Shown here in pieces: positions 50,628-59,100 of a stretch of 64,000 bases of DNA. Both the position numbers and the translations under genes were made by a program. The number at the start of each line of letters is the position of its first letter. Within the stretch, counting starts at the first letter, position 1. The notes under the pieces are model-generated. The model made no database searches and had not been told where the DNA came from. It saw nothing but the letters and a program-made list of their open reading frames with translations. The stretch is from Clostridiales bacterium (lineage in GTDB: Bacteria > Bacillota > Clostridia > Oscillospirales > Oscillospiraceae), in contig JAHZGF010000004.1 in the NCBI GenBank assembly GCA_019420945.1, positions 1-64,000 on the forward strand. The letters are read 5' to 3'.

Positions 50628-50858
50628 ATGGAAAAGAGTAATTTCATCACCTCTTGGCAGGAGGTTCACACCATCGTGGATGACGCTATGTCGAAGGGGA
50701 ATCGGTCGGTGTCCATTTATATTTCGCCGGATGGTGGAATGTCCATTAGCGTATCCCCTTGGCCCGATGAGGAGTCACTTCGAGTTGCCTATGAACAGGG
50801 CAAAATCTCCTACAATGATTACCGTAAGAGCATTGGACTTTCCCCTGTCAAGACCTAA
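50628..50858 (+). CDS. Small hypothetical protein, 76 aa
   Basis: ATG 50628 has the better spacing from GAAGGAG; ATG 50619 is too close. Contains NRSVSIYISPDGGMSISVSP and YEQGKISYNDYRKSIGL. Function unknown. Confidence 0.55.
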   Translation: MEKSNFITSWQEVHTIVDDAMSKGNRSVSIYISPDGGMSISVSPWPDEESLRVAYEQGKISYNDYRKSIGLSPVKT

Positions 50859-50913
50859 TTGACACTCTTCGGCCAAGCATGGTATCATGAAGTCGAAGAT
50901 ACAGCATCAACTA

Positions 50914-50943
50914 TGCGCAAAAAGTGCAGCTCCTATTATGGAA
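50914..50943 (+). promoter_or_regulatory. Phage promoter-like element 18
   Basis: TGCGCA, 14 nt with GCA, TATTAT, GGAAGG. It is isolated in the middle of the long plus-strand run and precedes the gene at 50959. Confidence 0.75.
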
Positions 50944-50958
50944 GGAGGTTGTTAAGCT

Positions 50959-51162
50959 ATGGCTGAACGCAACAATTCTCACCTTCTGGATGGTGGTGAT
51001 GATCCCATGGGCATGACAGACAACCAGTATAAGGGTATGCTTCTGGACCAGTTGGAAGACTGGCAGGAAGTCCTGGATCTGGCAATCAAGGCCGGGAACA
51101 CCGAAATCCAGGAAAAGGTTGAGAAACAGATTCGCAAAATCAATGAAAAGCTGAAGTTCTAA
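50959..51162 (+). CDS. Small hypothetical protein, 67 aa
   Basis: ATG 50959 follows GGAAGGAGG. Short acidic N-terminus and a helical region (GMLLDQLEDWQEVLDLAIKA). A single-gene cassette with its own promoter-like element and terminator, like those of the main array. Function unknown. Confidence 0.6.
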   Translation: MAERNNSHLLDGGDDPMGMTDNQYKGMLLDQLEDWQEVLDLAIKAGNTEIQEKVEKQIRKINEKLKF

Positions 51163-51174
51163 ACCTCGACCAAA

Positions 51175-51210
51175 GGGAGAGCCTACGGAAACGTGGGCTC
51201 TCTTCTTTTA
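51175..51210 (+). terminator. Terminator of cassette 18
   Basis: AGAGCCTACG pairs with CGTGGGCTCT (one wobble) around GAAA, followed by CTTCTTTTA. Confidence 0.85.
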
Positions 51211-51231
51211 TATTTGAAAGGAGTCGATCAG

Positions 51232-51399
51232 ATGGAAAAAATACTTCGACTAAACGAACAAGATATTGTCCAGGCACTTGCAGACCACTTCAATGTGGAT
51301 CGCGCCAAAGTAAACCTGACGGTCAAAATTAGGACAGAGGGATATGGCCCGACCGAGCATCAGTTTCCGGAAGTGAGCGCTGTTATCAAGGAGGGTTGA
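51232..51399 (+). CDS. Small hypothetical protein, 55 aa
   Basis: ATG 51232 follows GAAAGGAG. Contains NEQDIVQALADHFNVDRAKV, a small helical domain, then a basic tail. Function unknown. Confidence 0.55.
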   Translation: MEKILRLNEQDIVQALADHFNVDRAKVNLTVKIRTEGYGPTEHQFPEVSAVIKEG

Positions 51400-51401
51400 G
51401 C

Positions 51402-51572
51402 ATGGACATTCCAGGAATACGATGCTTGACCTGCATCCACATCAAAGTTTGCTCGCTGAAACCCACCCTGCTCATGTATGAAATAATGGCGAAAGAAATG
51501 GGCATATCTCTGCACTGTCCAAACTATATTGATATTTCACGGCTTCGCCCGGAGAAAGGACAAAAAAGATGA
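51402..51572 (+). CDS. Small Cys-rich protein, 56 aa
   Basis: ATG 51402 follows GAGGGTTGAGC. Cys positions (RCLTCIHIKVC and later HCP) suggest a zinc-binding fold. Its stop overlaps the next ATG. Function unknown. Confidence 0.5.
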   Translation: MDIPGIRCLTCIHIKVCSLKPTLLMYEIMAKEMGISLHCPNYIDISRLRPEKGQKR

Positions 51573-51760
51573 CGCTTCATGAAAAAATTGTTCTCTCTGC
51601 TTACACCGGCATTTTGATGTGCGACATGTCCGAGGTTCACCGGTATATCGAAAAACTCCTCGGCAGGCCGGTCTGGACGCATGAACTGGCCAGCGAGGCT
51701 CTGTGGTCCGAAATTAAGGAGAAAGCGAAGCCTGATTTTCACAAAATCATCGAGCCATAG
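51569..51760 (+). CDS. Small protein related to the C-terminal domain at 29545, 63 aa
   Basis: ATG 51569 overlaps the previous stop. TLHEKIVLSAYTGILMCDMS resembles LTEREKLVITAYTG in the protein at 29545, so a DUF7736-like domain occurs twice. Function unknown. Confidence 0.6.
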   Translation: MTLHEKIVLSAYTGILMCDMSEVHRYIEKLLGRPVWTHELASEALWSEIKEKAKPDFHKIIEP

Positions 51761-51771
51761 GAGGGGTTCCA

Positions 51772-51960
51772 ATGCGAAAGCTCAATTCTGGCGACAAGCT
51801 CTATGTTTGCGATCGTAAGCGATGCGGCGACCGGTGTCACTATCCTGATTGCCGGCATACCACTGATATTTCCCATGCAATCAATGCTCTAACCTTCCCC
51901 AACGGCTTTGAGAAGGTGGAGCACAACGGCAACGTCTATTTTGTGGAGAGGGAGGATTGA
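51772..51960 (+). CDS. Small Cys-rich protein, 62 aa
   Basis: ATG 51772 follows GGAGGGG. Cys/His-rich (CDRKRCGDRCHYPDCRHT), probably zinc-binding. Function unknown. Confidence 0.55.
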   Translation: MRKLNSGDKLYVCDRKRCGDRCHYPDCRHTTDISHAINALTFPNGFEKVEHNGNVYFVERED

Positions 51961-52089
51961 TATTTTGACCTTTAGCGTATTTTGGATGAAATTGTCGAGC
52001 CAATCAACCAAAAGATCATCATCGACCAACTCGCCGCCAGAATACCGCATACTGACCAAGCAACTACACACGAAAAGGAGCATTCTACC

Positions 52090-52434
52090 ATGACAATCAA
52101 TGAATACCAGGCGCTTGCGCTGCGCACGGAGTCACGCATCACCACCGACCCCGTCCCTTATATTCGCGTTCTGGAAGGGCTTATGGGCCTGAACGGAGAA
52201 GCCGGCGAGGCCATTGACCTGATGAAGAAAGTGCTGTTCCAAGGCCACGAGTTCGACCGGGAGCACATGGCCAAAGAACTGGGCGACATTGCCTGGTATC
52301 TGGCTGTCAGCGCTGACGCCATTGGCTACGACCTGGAGAGCATCCTGCAAATGAATGTGGATAAGCTCAAGGCGCGGTATCCGGACGGTTTCAGCACGGA
52401 GCAGAGCCTGCATCGCAGCGCCAATGATATTTAG
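52090..52434 (+). CDS. MazG-like nucleotide pyrophosphohydrolase
   Basis: ATG 52090 follows AAAAGGAG. The 114-residue protein carries LEGLMGLNGEAGEAIDLMKK and HMAKELGDIAWYLAVSADAI, the MazG-type EExxE/ExxD arrangement that binds Mg and nucleotide. Such enzymes hydrolyse NTPs or alarmones; phages use them against stress responses. A frame extending upstream to 51982 lacks a ribosome-binding site. Confidence 0.85.
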   Translation: MTINEYQALALRTESRITTDPVPYIRVLEGLMGLNGEAGEAIDLMKKVLFQGHEFDREHMAKELGDIAWYLAVSADAIGYDLESILQMNVDKLKARYPDGFSTEQSLHRSANDI

Positions 52435-52445
52435 GAGGCACCGCC

Positions 52446-52610
52446 ATGAGCATCCAAGATGACTACCTGTTTGTCCGGTTTGACAAATACTGCAAAACCT
52501 GCAAGCATGAGAAGCTGGAGGAAAACGAACCGCCCTGCGACGAGTGTCTGGAGCATCCAGTAAACCTGCACTCGCATAAACCCGTTTGCTACGAGGGTAC
52601 GGATGAGTAA
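52446..52610 (+). CDS. Small Cys-rich protein, 54 aa
   Basis: ATG 52446 follows AGGAGG. Cys pairs (YCKTCKHEK and CDEC) suggest zinc binding. It sits between the MazG-like gene and the next small gene. Function unknown. Confidence 0.5.
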   Translation: MSIQDDYLFVRFDKYCKTCKHEKLEENEPPCDECLEHPVNLHSHKPVCYEGTDE

Positions 52611-52657
52611 GAAAGACCGTTCCGTAGCATACACCACTTAAAACACAGGAGGGCAAC

Positions 52658-52858
52658 ATGGCACAAAAGCGAATCAGGATGGTTCAGCGTGATATTTTGA
52701 ACGATCGGCTGCGGCTTCTCTACGACGACGGAACGCAAGGTGTTCTGGAGTATGGGGAAGCCGTTTCCCGTTCCAAGGCGCCTGCCATCATCAAACCGAA
52801 CGACTTTGTTGGGCTGACGCTCAAGCAGGCCAAACTGAAACTTGGCATCAAGAATTGA
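52658..52858 (+). CDS. Small hypothetical protein, 66 aa
   Basis: ATG 52658 follows AGGAGG. Basic N-terminus and beta-type core (QRDILNDRLRLLYDDGTQGV), ending in VGLTLKQAKLKLGIKN. Possibly nucleic-acid binding. Function unknown. Confidence 0.55.
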   Translation: MAQKRIRMVQRDILNDRLRLLYDDGTQGVLEYGEAVSRSKAPAIIKPNDFVGLTLKQAKLKLGIKN

Positions 52859-52868
52859 GGTGCGGCCC

Positions 52869-53765
52869 GTGAGTTACCAATACGATTTATATTTACAAAA
52901 GCACAAGGCCAACGTGAAAAAGGGTTTTGACTGGCTTCAGACCAACATGCCCTGGCTCTTTGAGGGGAAACCGGACGCTGCTTGGCAGACCGAGTTCGAG
53001 CATGATGCGTCCAAATCAAAGCCGGATGAGTACGAGGCCTATGACGCTTATTTCTATGGAGGCAACCGCTCCTATGCTGTTGTCCAGGCGTTCCAAAGAG
53101 CCTGGCTCCTGCACATCCACCGCAATCCCCATCACTGGCAGCACTGGGTTCTAATCAACGATGACCCCGGTGAAGGCGAAGTCCTGCTGGAGATGCCTTA
53201 CAATTATATTATTGAGATGATCTGCGACTGGTGGGCCTTCAGCTGGGCGGAAGGTAATCTGAGCGAGATCTTCTCGTGGTATGATGAACATAAGGACTAT
53301 ATCAAACTGAACCCGAAGACCCGCGAAACCGTGGAAGATATTCTCTGGGAACTCCGGGGACGGCTTGGATTTAATGTCCTTGCTCATCATGGCGTCAAAG
53401 GTCAGAAGTGGGGCGTTCGTAATGGGCCGCCGTATCCGCTTGATAAAAGCAAGAAGTCTGGTAGAATAGTAACAAAAACCATCAAAGGACATGCTGGACC
53501 AACTAAACAGGACGAACCCGACAGTGTCGTTGATCACATTTCTTCTGATGGAAAAGTGAAAACACGCGCATTTTACGATGGTGACGGATGGAAAGTTTCA
53601 GAAATACACACGAGCGATCATGGTAATCCCAAACACCATTCGTATGGAAGTCATGGCGAGCACATTCATTATTATGAGTGGGATCGTGAAACCGGAAAAC
53701 GAATTAGTAGCACTCAGGAAGAGATACCGGAGGATTTAAGGAAGGAGAATGATGATATTTTATGA
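52869..53765 (+). CDS. DUF5662-like phage protein with HHGVKGQKWG motif
   Basis: The GTG at 52869 follows GAGGTG. The N-terminal ~170 residues are DUF5662-like (EFEHDASKSKPDEYEAYDAY, HPHHWQHW-like HRNPHHWQHW). After about 180 residues comes AHHGVKGQKWGVRNGPPYP, the HxGVKGxxWG peptide found in phage morphogenesis and related proteins, and then a separate soluble C-terminal part. The final residues overlap the next start. Confidence 0.65.
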   Translation: MSYQYDLYLQKHKANVKKGFDWLQTNMPWLFEGKPDAAWQTEFEHDASKSKPDEYEAYDAYFYGGNRSYAVVQAFQRAWLLHIHRNPHHWQHWVLINDDPGEGEVLLEMPYNYIIEMICDWWAFSWAEGNLSEIFSWYDEHKDYIKLNPKTRETVEDILWELRGRLGFNVLAHHGVKGQKWGVRNGPPYPLDKSKKSGRIVTKTIKGHAGPTKQDEPDSVVDHISSDGKVKTRAFYDGDGWKVSEIHTSDHGNPKHHSYGSHGEHIHYYEWDRETGKRISSTQEEIPEDLRKENDDIL

Positions 53766-53998
53766 CTTTAGAAGAGTTTGTAGCGATTCTGAGCGATGAG
53801 TATGCCACGGCCGAGTTTGAGTACAACGGCAAGCGATGTGGCATCGAGCCAGAAACCAGCGATTCAAATACCACCTATGCGATGTGGTATGGCGAGGTGT
53901 GGAAAGACTACGACAACATTGACGATCTTCTTTCGGACGGGTTCTTTGATGGAGAATCTCTCCAGGATATTTTCCCGTCGATCGACGTCTGGTTCTAA
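53762..53998 (+). CDS. Small hypothetical protein, 78 aa
   Basis: ATG 53762 overlaps the previous stop. Acidic, with ILSDEYATAEFEYNGKRCGI and YGEVWKDYDNIDDLLSDGFF. Function unknown. Confidence 0.55.
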   Translation: MTLEEFVAILSDEYATAEFEYNGKRCGIEPETSDSNTTYAMWYGEVWKDYDNIDDLLSDGFFDGESLQDIFPSIDVWF

Positions 53999-54022
53999 AT
54001 CTCGCAGGAAAGGAGAAAAACT

Positions 54023-55225
54023 GTGATAACAATTCAAGGGCAATACAACACTGCTATTTGCTACACCAATGAGCTGGAAGGAGCGGCTCGGGAGCAGATT
54101 CAAGCTGTTTGTGACCGGCCTGAGTTTGCAGGCTGTAAAATCCGCATTATGCCCGATGTCCATGCGGGTAAAGGCTGTACCATCGGCACCACTATGACCA
54201 TTCAGGACAAGATCGTCCCCGGTATGGTAGGCGTGGATATTGGCTGTGGTATTGAAACTGTGGAACTGGCCGAACGCGAGATTGACTTCGCCAAGCTGGA
54301 TGCGCTGATTCGGGAGAAGATTCCCTACGGCCGAGAAATCCGCGATATTCCCCATCCTCTCAATTCGGAAATCGACTTGACCCAGCTCCGTTGTGCCGAC
54401 CAGGTCAATCTTGACCGAGCAGTTCACAGCATCGGCTCTTTGGGAGGCGGTAACCACTTTATTGAGGTAGACCAAGCCGGGGACGGGCGGCTGTTTCTCG
54501 TGATTCACTCCGGGAGCCGACATCTCGGAACGGAAGTGGCCGACTATTATCAAAACGAAGGCCGCCGGGCACTCTGGGGCGGAGCCCGTCATCAGATTCA
54601 GGAGACCATTGCCCAGTTGAAAGCGGAGGGGCGTTTCCAGGAAATTCAGAAGACCATTACGGCGCTGAAGAAAGAGCACGTGTTGGATATTCCGAAAGAC
54701 CTGGCCTATGTGGAGGGTAAGTTGTTCGACGACTACATCCACGACATGAAGTTGACCCAGCGCTTCGCCGTTCTGAACCGAAAAGCTATGGCGGACATCA
54801 TCGTGTCCGGGATGGGATTCACGATTACGGACGAATTCACCACCATCCATAATTATATTGATACGGACGCCATGATCCTTCGCAAAGGCTCCGTTTCTGC
54901 CAAAGCTGGCGAAAAGCTGCTCATCCCCATCAACATGCGTGACGGAAGCCTGATCTGCATTGGCAAGGGAAATGAAGAGTGGAACTGCTCCGCTCCGCAT
55001 GGCGCGGGAAGACTGATGAGCCGGCGAGCTGCGCTCAATACGTTGTCTATGGAAACCTTCCGGTCGGAAATGGAAGGCATCTATACGACCTGTGTGGTGC
55101 CGGATACGTTGGACGAATCTCCCATGGCGTATAAGAGCATGGATGAGATTATCGCACAAATCGGCCCCACAGCGGACATTGTGGAGCGTATTCGCCCGGT
55201 CTACAACTTCAAAGCCTCGGATTAA
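54023..55225 (+). CDS. rtcB: RtcB-type RNA ligase
   Basis: The 400-residue protein starts with GTG. RtcB motifs are clear: PDVHAGKGCTIGTT, GVDIGCGIET, GGGNHFIEVDQ, HSGSRHLGTE and APHGAGRLMSRRAA. RtcB enzymes join RNA 2',3'-cyclic phosphate or 3'-phosphate ends to 5'-OH using GTP and Mn. In a phage it may repair tRNA cleaved by host defences such as PrrC. A terminator follows. Confidence 0.95.
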   Translation: MITIQGQYNTAICYTNELEGAAREQIQAVCDRPEFAGCKIRIMPDVHAGKGCTIGTTMTIQDKIVPGMVGVDIGCGIETVELAEREIDFAKLDALIREKIPYGREIRDIPHPLNSEIDLTQLRCADQVNLDRAVHSIGSLGGGNHFIEVDQAGDGRLFLVIHSGSRHLGTEVADYYQNEGRRALWGGARHQIQETIAQLKAEGRFQEIQKTITALKKEHVLDIPKDLAYVEGKLFDDYIHDMKLTQRFAVLNRKAMADIIVSGMGFTITDEFTTIHNYIDTDAMILRKGSVSAKAGEKLLIPINMRDGSLICIGKGNEEWNCSAPHGAGRLMSRRAALNTLSMETFRSEMEGIYTTCVVPDTLDESPMAYKSMDEIIAQIGPTADIVERIRPVYNFKASD

Positions 55226-55246
55226 ACAAAATACGAAAAAAAAAGA

Positions 55247-55289
55247 ATGCCTCGAATTGTGTAACAGCAGTTCGGGGCATTTATATTTT
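55247..55289 (+). terminator. Terminator after rtcB
   Basis: ATGCCTCGAA pairs with TTCGGGGCAT (one wobble), followed by TTATATTTTC. Confidence 0.8.
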
Positions 55290-55304
55290 CTGGAAAGGAG
55301 CGAC

Positions 55305-55529
55305 ATGAAAGGGATTTATCAGAGTGTGCCCGACTGCATCGCTTGTATGAATTTGGGGTGGGCTCCCGAAGGAGCCTGTTCGGGATGCCTCAGATTGGCA
55401 AAAGAGCGCGCCGAAGAGGTTGATATTTTACAGCTCGGCGTTGGTCTCTTCGCAGACAAGGCCGTTATCAAGAAAACGAACGGAGCACTGGCAACCGTTC
55501 CGATGAGCGAACTCACCATTATCGATTGA
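55305..55529 (+). CDS. Small Cys-rich protein, 74 aa
   Basis: ATG 55305 follows GAAAGGAG. CIACMNLGWAPEGACSGCLR suggests a zinc site; the rest contains VGLFADKAVIKKTNG. Function unknown. Confidence 0.6.
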   Translation: MKGIYQSVPDCIACMNLGWAPEGACSGCLRLAKERAEEVDILQLGVGLFADKAVIKKTNGALATVPMSELTIID

Positions 55530-55552
55530 TATTTTGAAAAGGAGAAAACACC

Positions 55553-56599
55553 ATGAACGAAATGAATGCAAATGCGGTCGAAACCAAGGAACCCGAGAAC
55601 GCTACGGCGTCTACCCCTCCGAAGATCATTGCTGTGGACTTCGATGGCTGTCTTGCGGTCAACAAGTGGCCGGAGGTGGGAGAGCCCATCTGGAAGAACA
55701 TCAATCGGCTGAAAGAGGAGCAGGCCAATGGTACCAAGGTCATCCTCTGGACCAACCGTGTCGGCGAGCCCCTGGAGAAGGCTGTGAGCTTCTGCAAGGA
55801 GCATGATATTCACTTGGACGCAGTCAATGAGAACCTGTCTGAGATCGTCGAGGCCTTTGGCGGGGACTGCCGGAAGGTCTTTGCCAATGAGTATTGGGAT
55901 GACCGGGCGGTGCTGATGGACGAAGAGGAAAACCGCTGGGCCTCTCAGGAGGTCGAGATGGCCTGTCAGCGGGAAAAAGAGGCTTCGGAGGATACGGATG
56001 ACTGGGACTATGGCGTGGCCTGCTACAAGAGCGCTCTGAGGGCCTACGAGTGCCTTTACAGGGATGGTCACAGCGGTTTCAGCATCCAGATCACCAAGAG
56101 CATTCTGAACCGTCTGATCGACGGCAAGTGCCTGACGCCCATTGAGGACACTCCTGATATTTGGAGCGACATCACCAGTGAGTGCAACTGGAAAGAAGGA
56201 TATCAGCAGTACCAGTGCAAGCGCATGTCCTCCCTGTTCAAGGAAGTTGCTCCGGATGGCACAGCCACCTATTCCGATACCGAACGGGTCTGCGGCATAA
56301 ACATCAATGCTCCGAATGCGGCCTTCAGCAATGGCTTCATGACCCGGCTCGTGGATAAGATCTTCCCCATCACCATGCCCTATCTGCCTGCCGGCAAGAA
56401 GTATCGCGTGTTTTCGGAGGACTTCCTGGTCGATCCTAAGAACGGCGACTACGATACAGTTGGCTACCATTATATTCTTACGCCCGATGACAAGAAGGTG
56501 GAGCTTAACCGCTACTTCAAGGAAGAGGACGGCAAGATGGTCCAGATTGAAAAGGCCGAATATGAGGAGCGGAAGGCGAAGCGGGTGACCAAGAAATGA
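55553..56599 (+). CDS. HAD-like hydrolase fused to an unknown C-terminal domain
   Basis: ATG 55553 follows AAAAGGAG. After a Thr/Glu-rich start, residues about 22-120 show HAD motifs: IAVDFDGCLAVNKW, ILWTNR and WDDRAVLMDEEENRW. Residues about 165-348 form an unknown domain (DGHSGFSIQITKSILNRLID, TPDIWSDITSECNW). HAD enzymes are phosphatases; substrate unknown. Its end overlaps the next start. Confidence 0.75.
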   Translation: MNEMNANAVETKEPENATASTPPKIIAVDFDGCLAVNKWPEVGEPIWKNINRLKEEQANGTKVILWTNRVGEPLEKAVSFCKEHDIHLDAVNENLSEIVEAFGGDCRKVFANEYWDDRAVLMDEEENRWASQEVEMACQREKEASEDTDDWDYGVACYKSALRAYECLYRDGHSGFSIQITKSILNRLIDGKCLTPIEDTPDIWSDITSECNWKEGYQQYQCKRMSSLFKEVAPDGTATYSDTERVCGININAPNAAFSNGFMTRLVDKIFPITMPYLPAGKKYRVFSEDFLVDPKNGDYDTVGYHYILTPDDKKVELNRYFKEEDGKMVQIEKAEYEERKAKRVTKK

Positions 56600-56715
56600 A
56601 AAACGGCTGGGATGATATTCTAAGGTTCATCTTCAACTTGGTCACTGTTCTGGCCATCCTCGGCGTTCTATTCCTTGTAAAACTTCTGTTCGACTTTTTG
56701 AGGTGGATTCTATGA
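56596..56715 (+). CDS. Very small membrane protein, 39 aa
   Basis: ATG 56596 overlaps the previous stop. One membrane segment (about 10-33, FIFNLVTVLAILGVLFLVKL). Its end overlaps the next ATG. Function unknown. Confidence 0.6.
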   Translation: MKNGWDDILRFIFNLVTVLAILGVLFLVKLLFDFLRWIL

Positions 56716-56888
56716 AAAATTTCGACACTATGCTGGTGGGATTTGACCACAGCCACGGCGACCCTGCGGTATTGATCGTTGGGAGGAAAGCACCTGGCGA
56801 TAATGTTCGCATCATCAATCAGTTCCAAGGCAAAGAGGCGGAAGAGCTGTACCGGAAACTGGTCGGAGAGGAGGATAAAAATGATTGA
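56712..56888 (+). CDS. Small conserved phage protein, 58 aa
   Basis: ATG 56712 overlaps the previous stop. Reads KNFDTMLVGFDHSHGDPAVL then RKAPGDNVRIINQFQGKEAE. A possible beta-alpha domain; function unknown. Overlaps the next gene. Confidence 0.55.
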   Translation: MKNFDTMLVGFDHSHGDPAVLIVGRKAPGDNVRIINQFQGKEAEELYRKLVGEEDKND

Positions 56889-57207
56889 GAAAAGACTGGG
56901 TAAAATTGACTTTGTCGAGTTTGGTAGTATGAAAGATTACCCGTTTCAGCTGGGGCTCCAACTCGGTTTCTCGATGTCTGGCAGTGGCGTCATGGATGGT
57001 GGCAAATACACTGTAAACATGTCTCCAGACTGCCACTGGGAAATTGGAACTCGTCATACCAATCTTGCGGAATCCCTCGACCGCGTGGCAAAAATCCTCA
57101 ATGATGCGAAGGTGAATTATATTTCCGAGCTGTTGGGGAAGCCCGTTGAAGTAACTTTGGAAGATGGTATGTTCAAGGAATTCCGGATTCTTACGGAGGT
57201 CCTTTGA
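56881..57207 (+). CDS. Hypothetical protein, 108 aa
   Basis: ATG 56881 follows GGAGAGGAGG. Contains KDYPFQLGLQLGFSMSGSG and VNMSPDCHWEIGTRHTN, a pattern found in Clostridia phages. Function unknown. Confidence 0.6.
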   Translation: MIEKRLGKIDFVEFGSMKDYPFQLGLQLGFSMSGSGVMDGGKYTVNMSPDCHWEIGTRHTNLAESLDRVAKILNDAKVNYISELLGKPVEVTLEDGMFKEFRILTEVL

Positions 57208-57226
57208 TATTTTGAAGGGAGAACAC

Positions 57227-57523
57227 ATGAAACGCATTTACGTTGGCACACTCTTGTGCATTATTTTGTCGTTGGGACTTTTGACCGGATGTGACCAAGG
57301 CGTCGCTCGCTCTCTCGGTGGCGATATGACATTAGAACTTGAACCCGGGCAAAAACTGGAGATGATTACCTGGAAAGAGGATTCCTTGTGGTATTTGACC
57401 AGACCCATGCGGGATGACGAGGAGCCTGAAACCCACACGTTTCAGCAATCGTCTGAATTCGGCGTGTTTGAGGGGACCGTAACCATCGTCGAATCTGTTG
57501 TCGAAGGAGAAAACGCATCATGA
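57227..57523 (+). CDS. Small lipoprotein, 98 aa
   Basis: ATG 57227 follows AAGGGAG. Signal peptide with lipobox LLTGC at about residues 18-22; the mature acidic domain ends VEGENAS. It would be anchored to the outer face of the membrane. A role in superinfection exclusion is possible for phage lipoproteins but not shown. Its end overlaps the next start. Confidence 0.75.
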   Translation: MKRIYVGTLLCIILSLGLLTGCDQGVARSLGGDMTLELEPGQKLEMITWKEDSLWYLTRPMRDDEEPETHTFQQSSEFGVFEGTVTIVESVVEGENAS

Positions 57524-58050
57524 CTATTTATGTTTCAGGAAGACAATCGGGCAAAACCACATTTCTGATTCGGCAATCCGCAGATACAGGCGCGGTCATT
57601 GTGGCGCCGACCTGCCAGATGGCGAGATACATCGATAGTATGGCTCGCGACCTTGGTTTGCAGATTCCTCCGCCCGTTACTGTCGCCGATTGGATTCGAG
57701 GCCTGGTTCGTCAGCCTAAAGACCATGACAAAACCTACCTGGTGGATGAGCTGCAAATGGCTCTACATCAACTGAATGTCAAAGCGGCAACGATTGATAA
57801 AAATCATGAGGAGATGGTTCGTATGTTTGGAGTAAAGGAAACCCGCTGTACCAGATGCAGCCATAGGGACGTGTGCCAGTACAAGTCGGAGTATCTGGCG
57901 GCACAAACTGCTGTGGATGAGGTAAGCGTCCGCCGACCCTCAAAGGATGACGAGTCTATCAGCAGCATTCGCCTGCATGATATTCCCTGGATCGAGCCGG
58001 TGGAGTTGAAATGCACATACTTCCGCCAGGACACAGGGGCAATTCGATAA
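57520..58050 (+). CDS. P-loop ATPase-like phage protein, 176 aa
   Basis: ATG 57520 overlaps the previous stop. Walker A SGRQSGKTTFLI and a Walker B-like YLVDELQMAL, followed by a Cys cluster (CTRCSHRDVC). It resembles terminase- or helicase-type P-loop proteins in the N-terminal half only. Role unknown. Confidence 0.65.
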   Translation: MTIYVSGRQSGKTTFLIRQSADTGAVIVAPTCQMARYIDSMARDLGLQIPPPVTVADWIRGLVRQPKDHDKTYLVDELQMALHQLNVKAATIDKNHEEMVRMFGVKETRCTRCSHRDVCQYKSEYLAAQTAVDEVSVRRPSKDDESISSIRLHDIPWIEPVELKCTYFRQDTGAIR

Positions 58051-58074
58051 CTACTATTCGGGAGGAATAAACCA

Positions 58075-58449
58075 ATGAACAAAAAAGTGATGCGCCATAA
58101 GGCGATCTGCGACGAGCTGAACAGCTTGTACGAACGAAAGAACCATGACTACGGCGACAGCTTCCATCAGACCTTTGTAGAGGAGGGACTGGCTATGACC
58201 CGGATTCGGCTGGGAGACAAGTTCTCCCGATTTAAGACCCTCTCCCGCCTCTCTGCAAATGACGCCGGTCAGCAGCAGGTTACGGACGAATCCATTCGGG
58301 ACACCCTGATGGATCTGGCCAACTACGCCATCATGACCATTCTGGAGATGGATGAGGAGAAAGGGATGGAAACGCCCGACCCCAATGCTGCCTCTATGGC
58401 GATTGGTGCTTGCTCAGCCCGCAGTGATATTCGGGCCGGTCTTCGCTGA
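58075..58449 (+). CDS. Nucleotide-modification-associated protein (DUF1599-like)
   Basis: ATG 58075 follows GGGAGGAA. The pattern KNHDYGDSFHQTF, RLGDKFSRFKTLS and ESIRDTLMDLANYAIMTILE matches Nmad1/DUF1599 proteins found with nucleotide-modification and MazG-like enzymes. It could work on nucleotide pools together with the MazG-like and HAD proteins. Confidence 0.75.
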   Translation: MNKKVMRHKAICDELNSLYERKNHDYGDSFHQTFVEEGLAMTRIRLGDKFSRFKTLSRLSANDAGQQQVTDESIRDTLMDLANYAIMTILEMDEEKGMETPDPNAASMAIGACSARSDIRAGLR

Positions 58450-58475
58450 AACCAACGGAATGATGGGAGACAGCT

Positions 58476-58814
58476 ATGCAGGTCAAGAAAGCCGGAGGAA
58501 AGGTGTACGGGGCCGTACTTACCGCAGCGGAGAAGAAAGCCATGGACTTGGAGATCCAGCGGGAGCTGGCAGAGTACGACCGAAAGCATATCGCCGAGAT
58601 CGACGCGACTATTTTATGGGTGCTGCATGAGCAATTCGGGTTCGGGGCTCAGCGGCTCCGAACTTATTACGACGCCTTCCACGACCGTATCAAAGAATTG
58701 GTCAGCCGCTATGAGATGGAGGATCAGGATGATATTTGGCTCTGCACTCAGATGCTGAAGAGAATCGGCGTCGATGTGGAGGCGTGGCACAAGGAGAGTG
58801 AGCATGGGACTTGA
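58476..58814 (+). CDS. Conserved phage protein, 112 aa
   Basis: ATG 58476 follows GGGAGAC. Helical; AAEKKAMDLEIQRELAEYDR and AQRLRTYYDAFHDRIKELVS are typical of short Firmicutes phage proteins. Function unknown. Overlaps the next gene. Confidence 0.6.
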   Translation: MQVKKAGGKVYGAVLTAAEKKAMDLEIQRELAEYDRKHIAEIDATILWVLHEQFGFGAQRLRTYYDAFHDRIKELVSRYEMEDQDDIWLCTQMLKRIGVDVEAWHKESEHGT

Positions 58815-59100
58815 TGATTTTGGAAGAACAGTACGGAACATCCGCTTAGTCAGGGCGCTCCTGCTCTATGACATGGCAAAGGACCTTGATATTTCATCGG
58901 CTGAGCTGTCTGCCATCGAGTGCGGGAGAAAACCTGTTCCCGATTGGTTCGTCTCCAAGCTGCAAGAAAAATACGGCATCAGCGACATGCACGCTCAATC
59001 GCTTATCAAATTTATGAAGGAACGGGGTGACAGTGATTGTCCTGGAACGACCGAAAAAACGCAGAGGGATATTCTGACCCGACCGCCTATCAGGCCCTGA
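58804..59100 (+). CDS. XRE-family helix-turn-helix protein, 98 aa
   Basis: ATG 58804 lies in the previous gene's end, behind AGAGTG. VRNIRLVRALLLYDMAKDLD, then SSAELSAIECGRKPVPDW is an XRE helix-turn-helix. Likely a phage regulator. The next gene overlaps its last 64 bp in another frame. Confidence 0.75.
   Translation: MGLDDFGRTVRNIRLVRALLLYDMAKDLDISSAELSAIECGRKPVPDWFVSKLQEKYGISDMHAQSLIKFMKERGDSDCPGTTEKTQRDILTRPPIRP

Noticed and set aside
51982..52089. An N-terminal extension of the MazG-like protein
   Set aside because: A TTG-started extension is open but lacks a ribosome-binding site, while ATG 52090 has a good one and fits the family's usual start.
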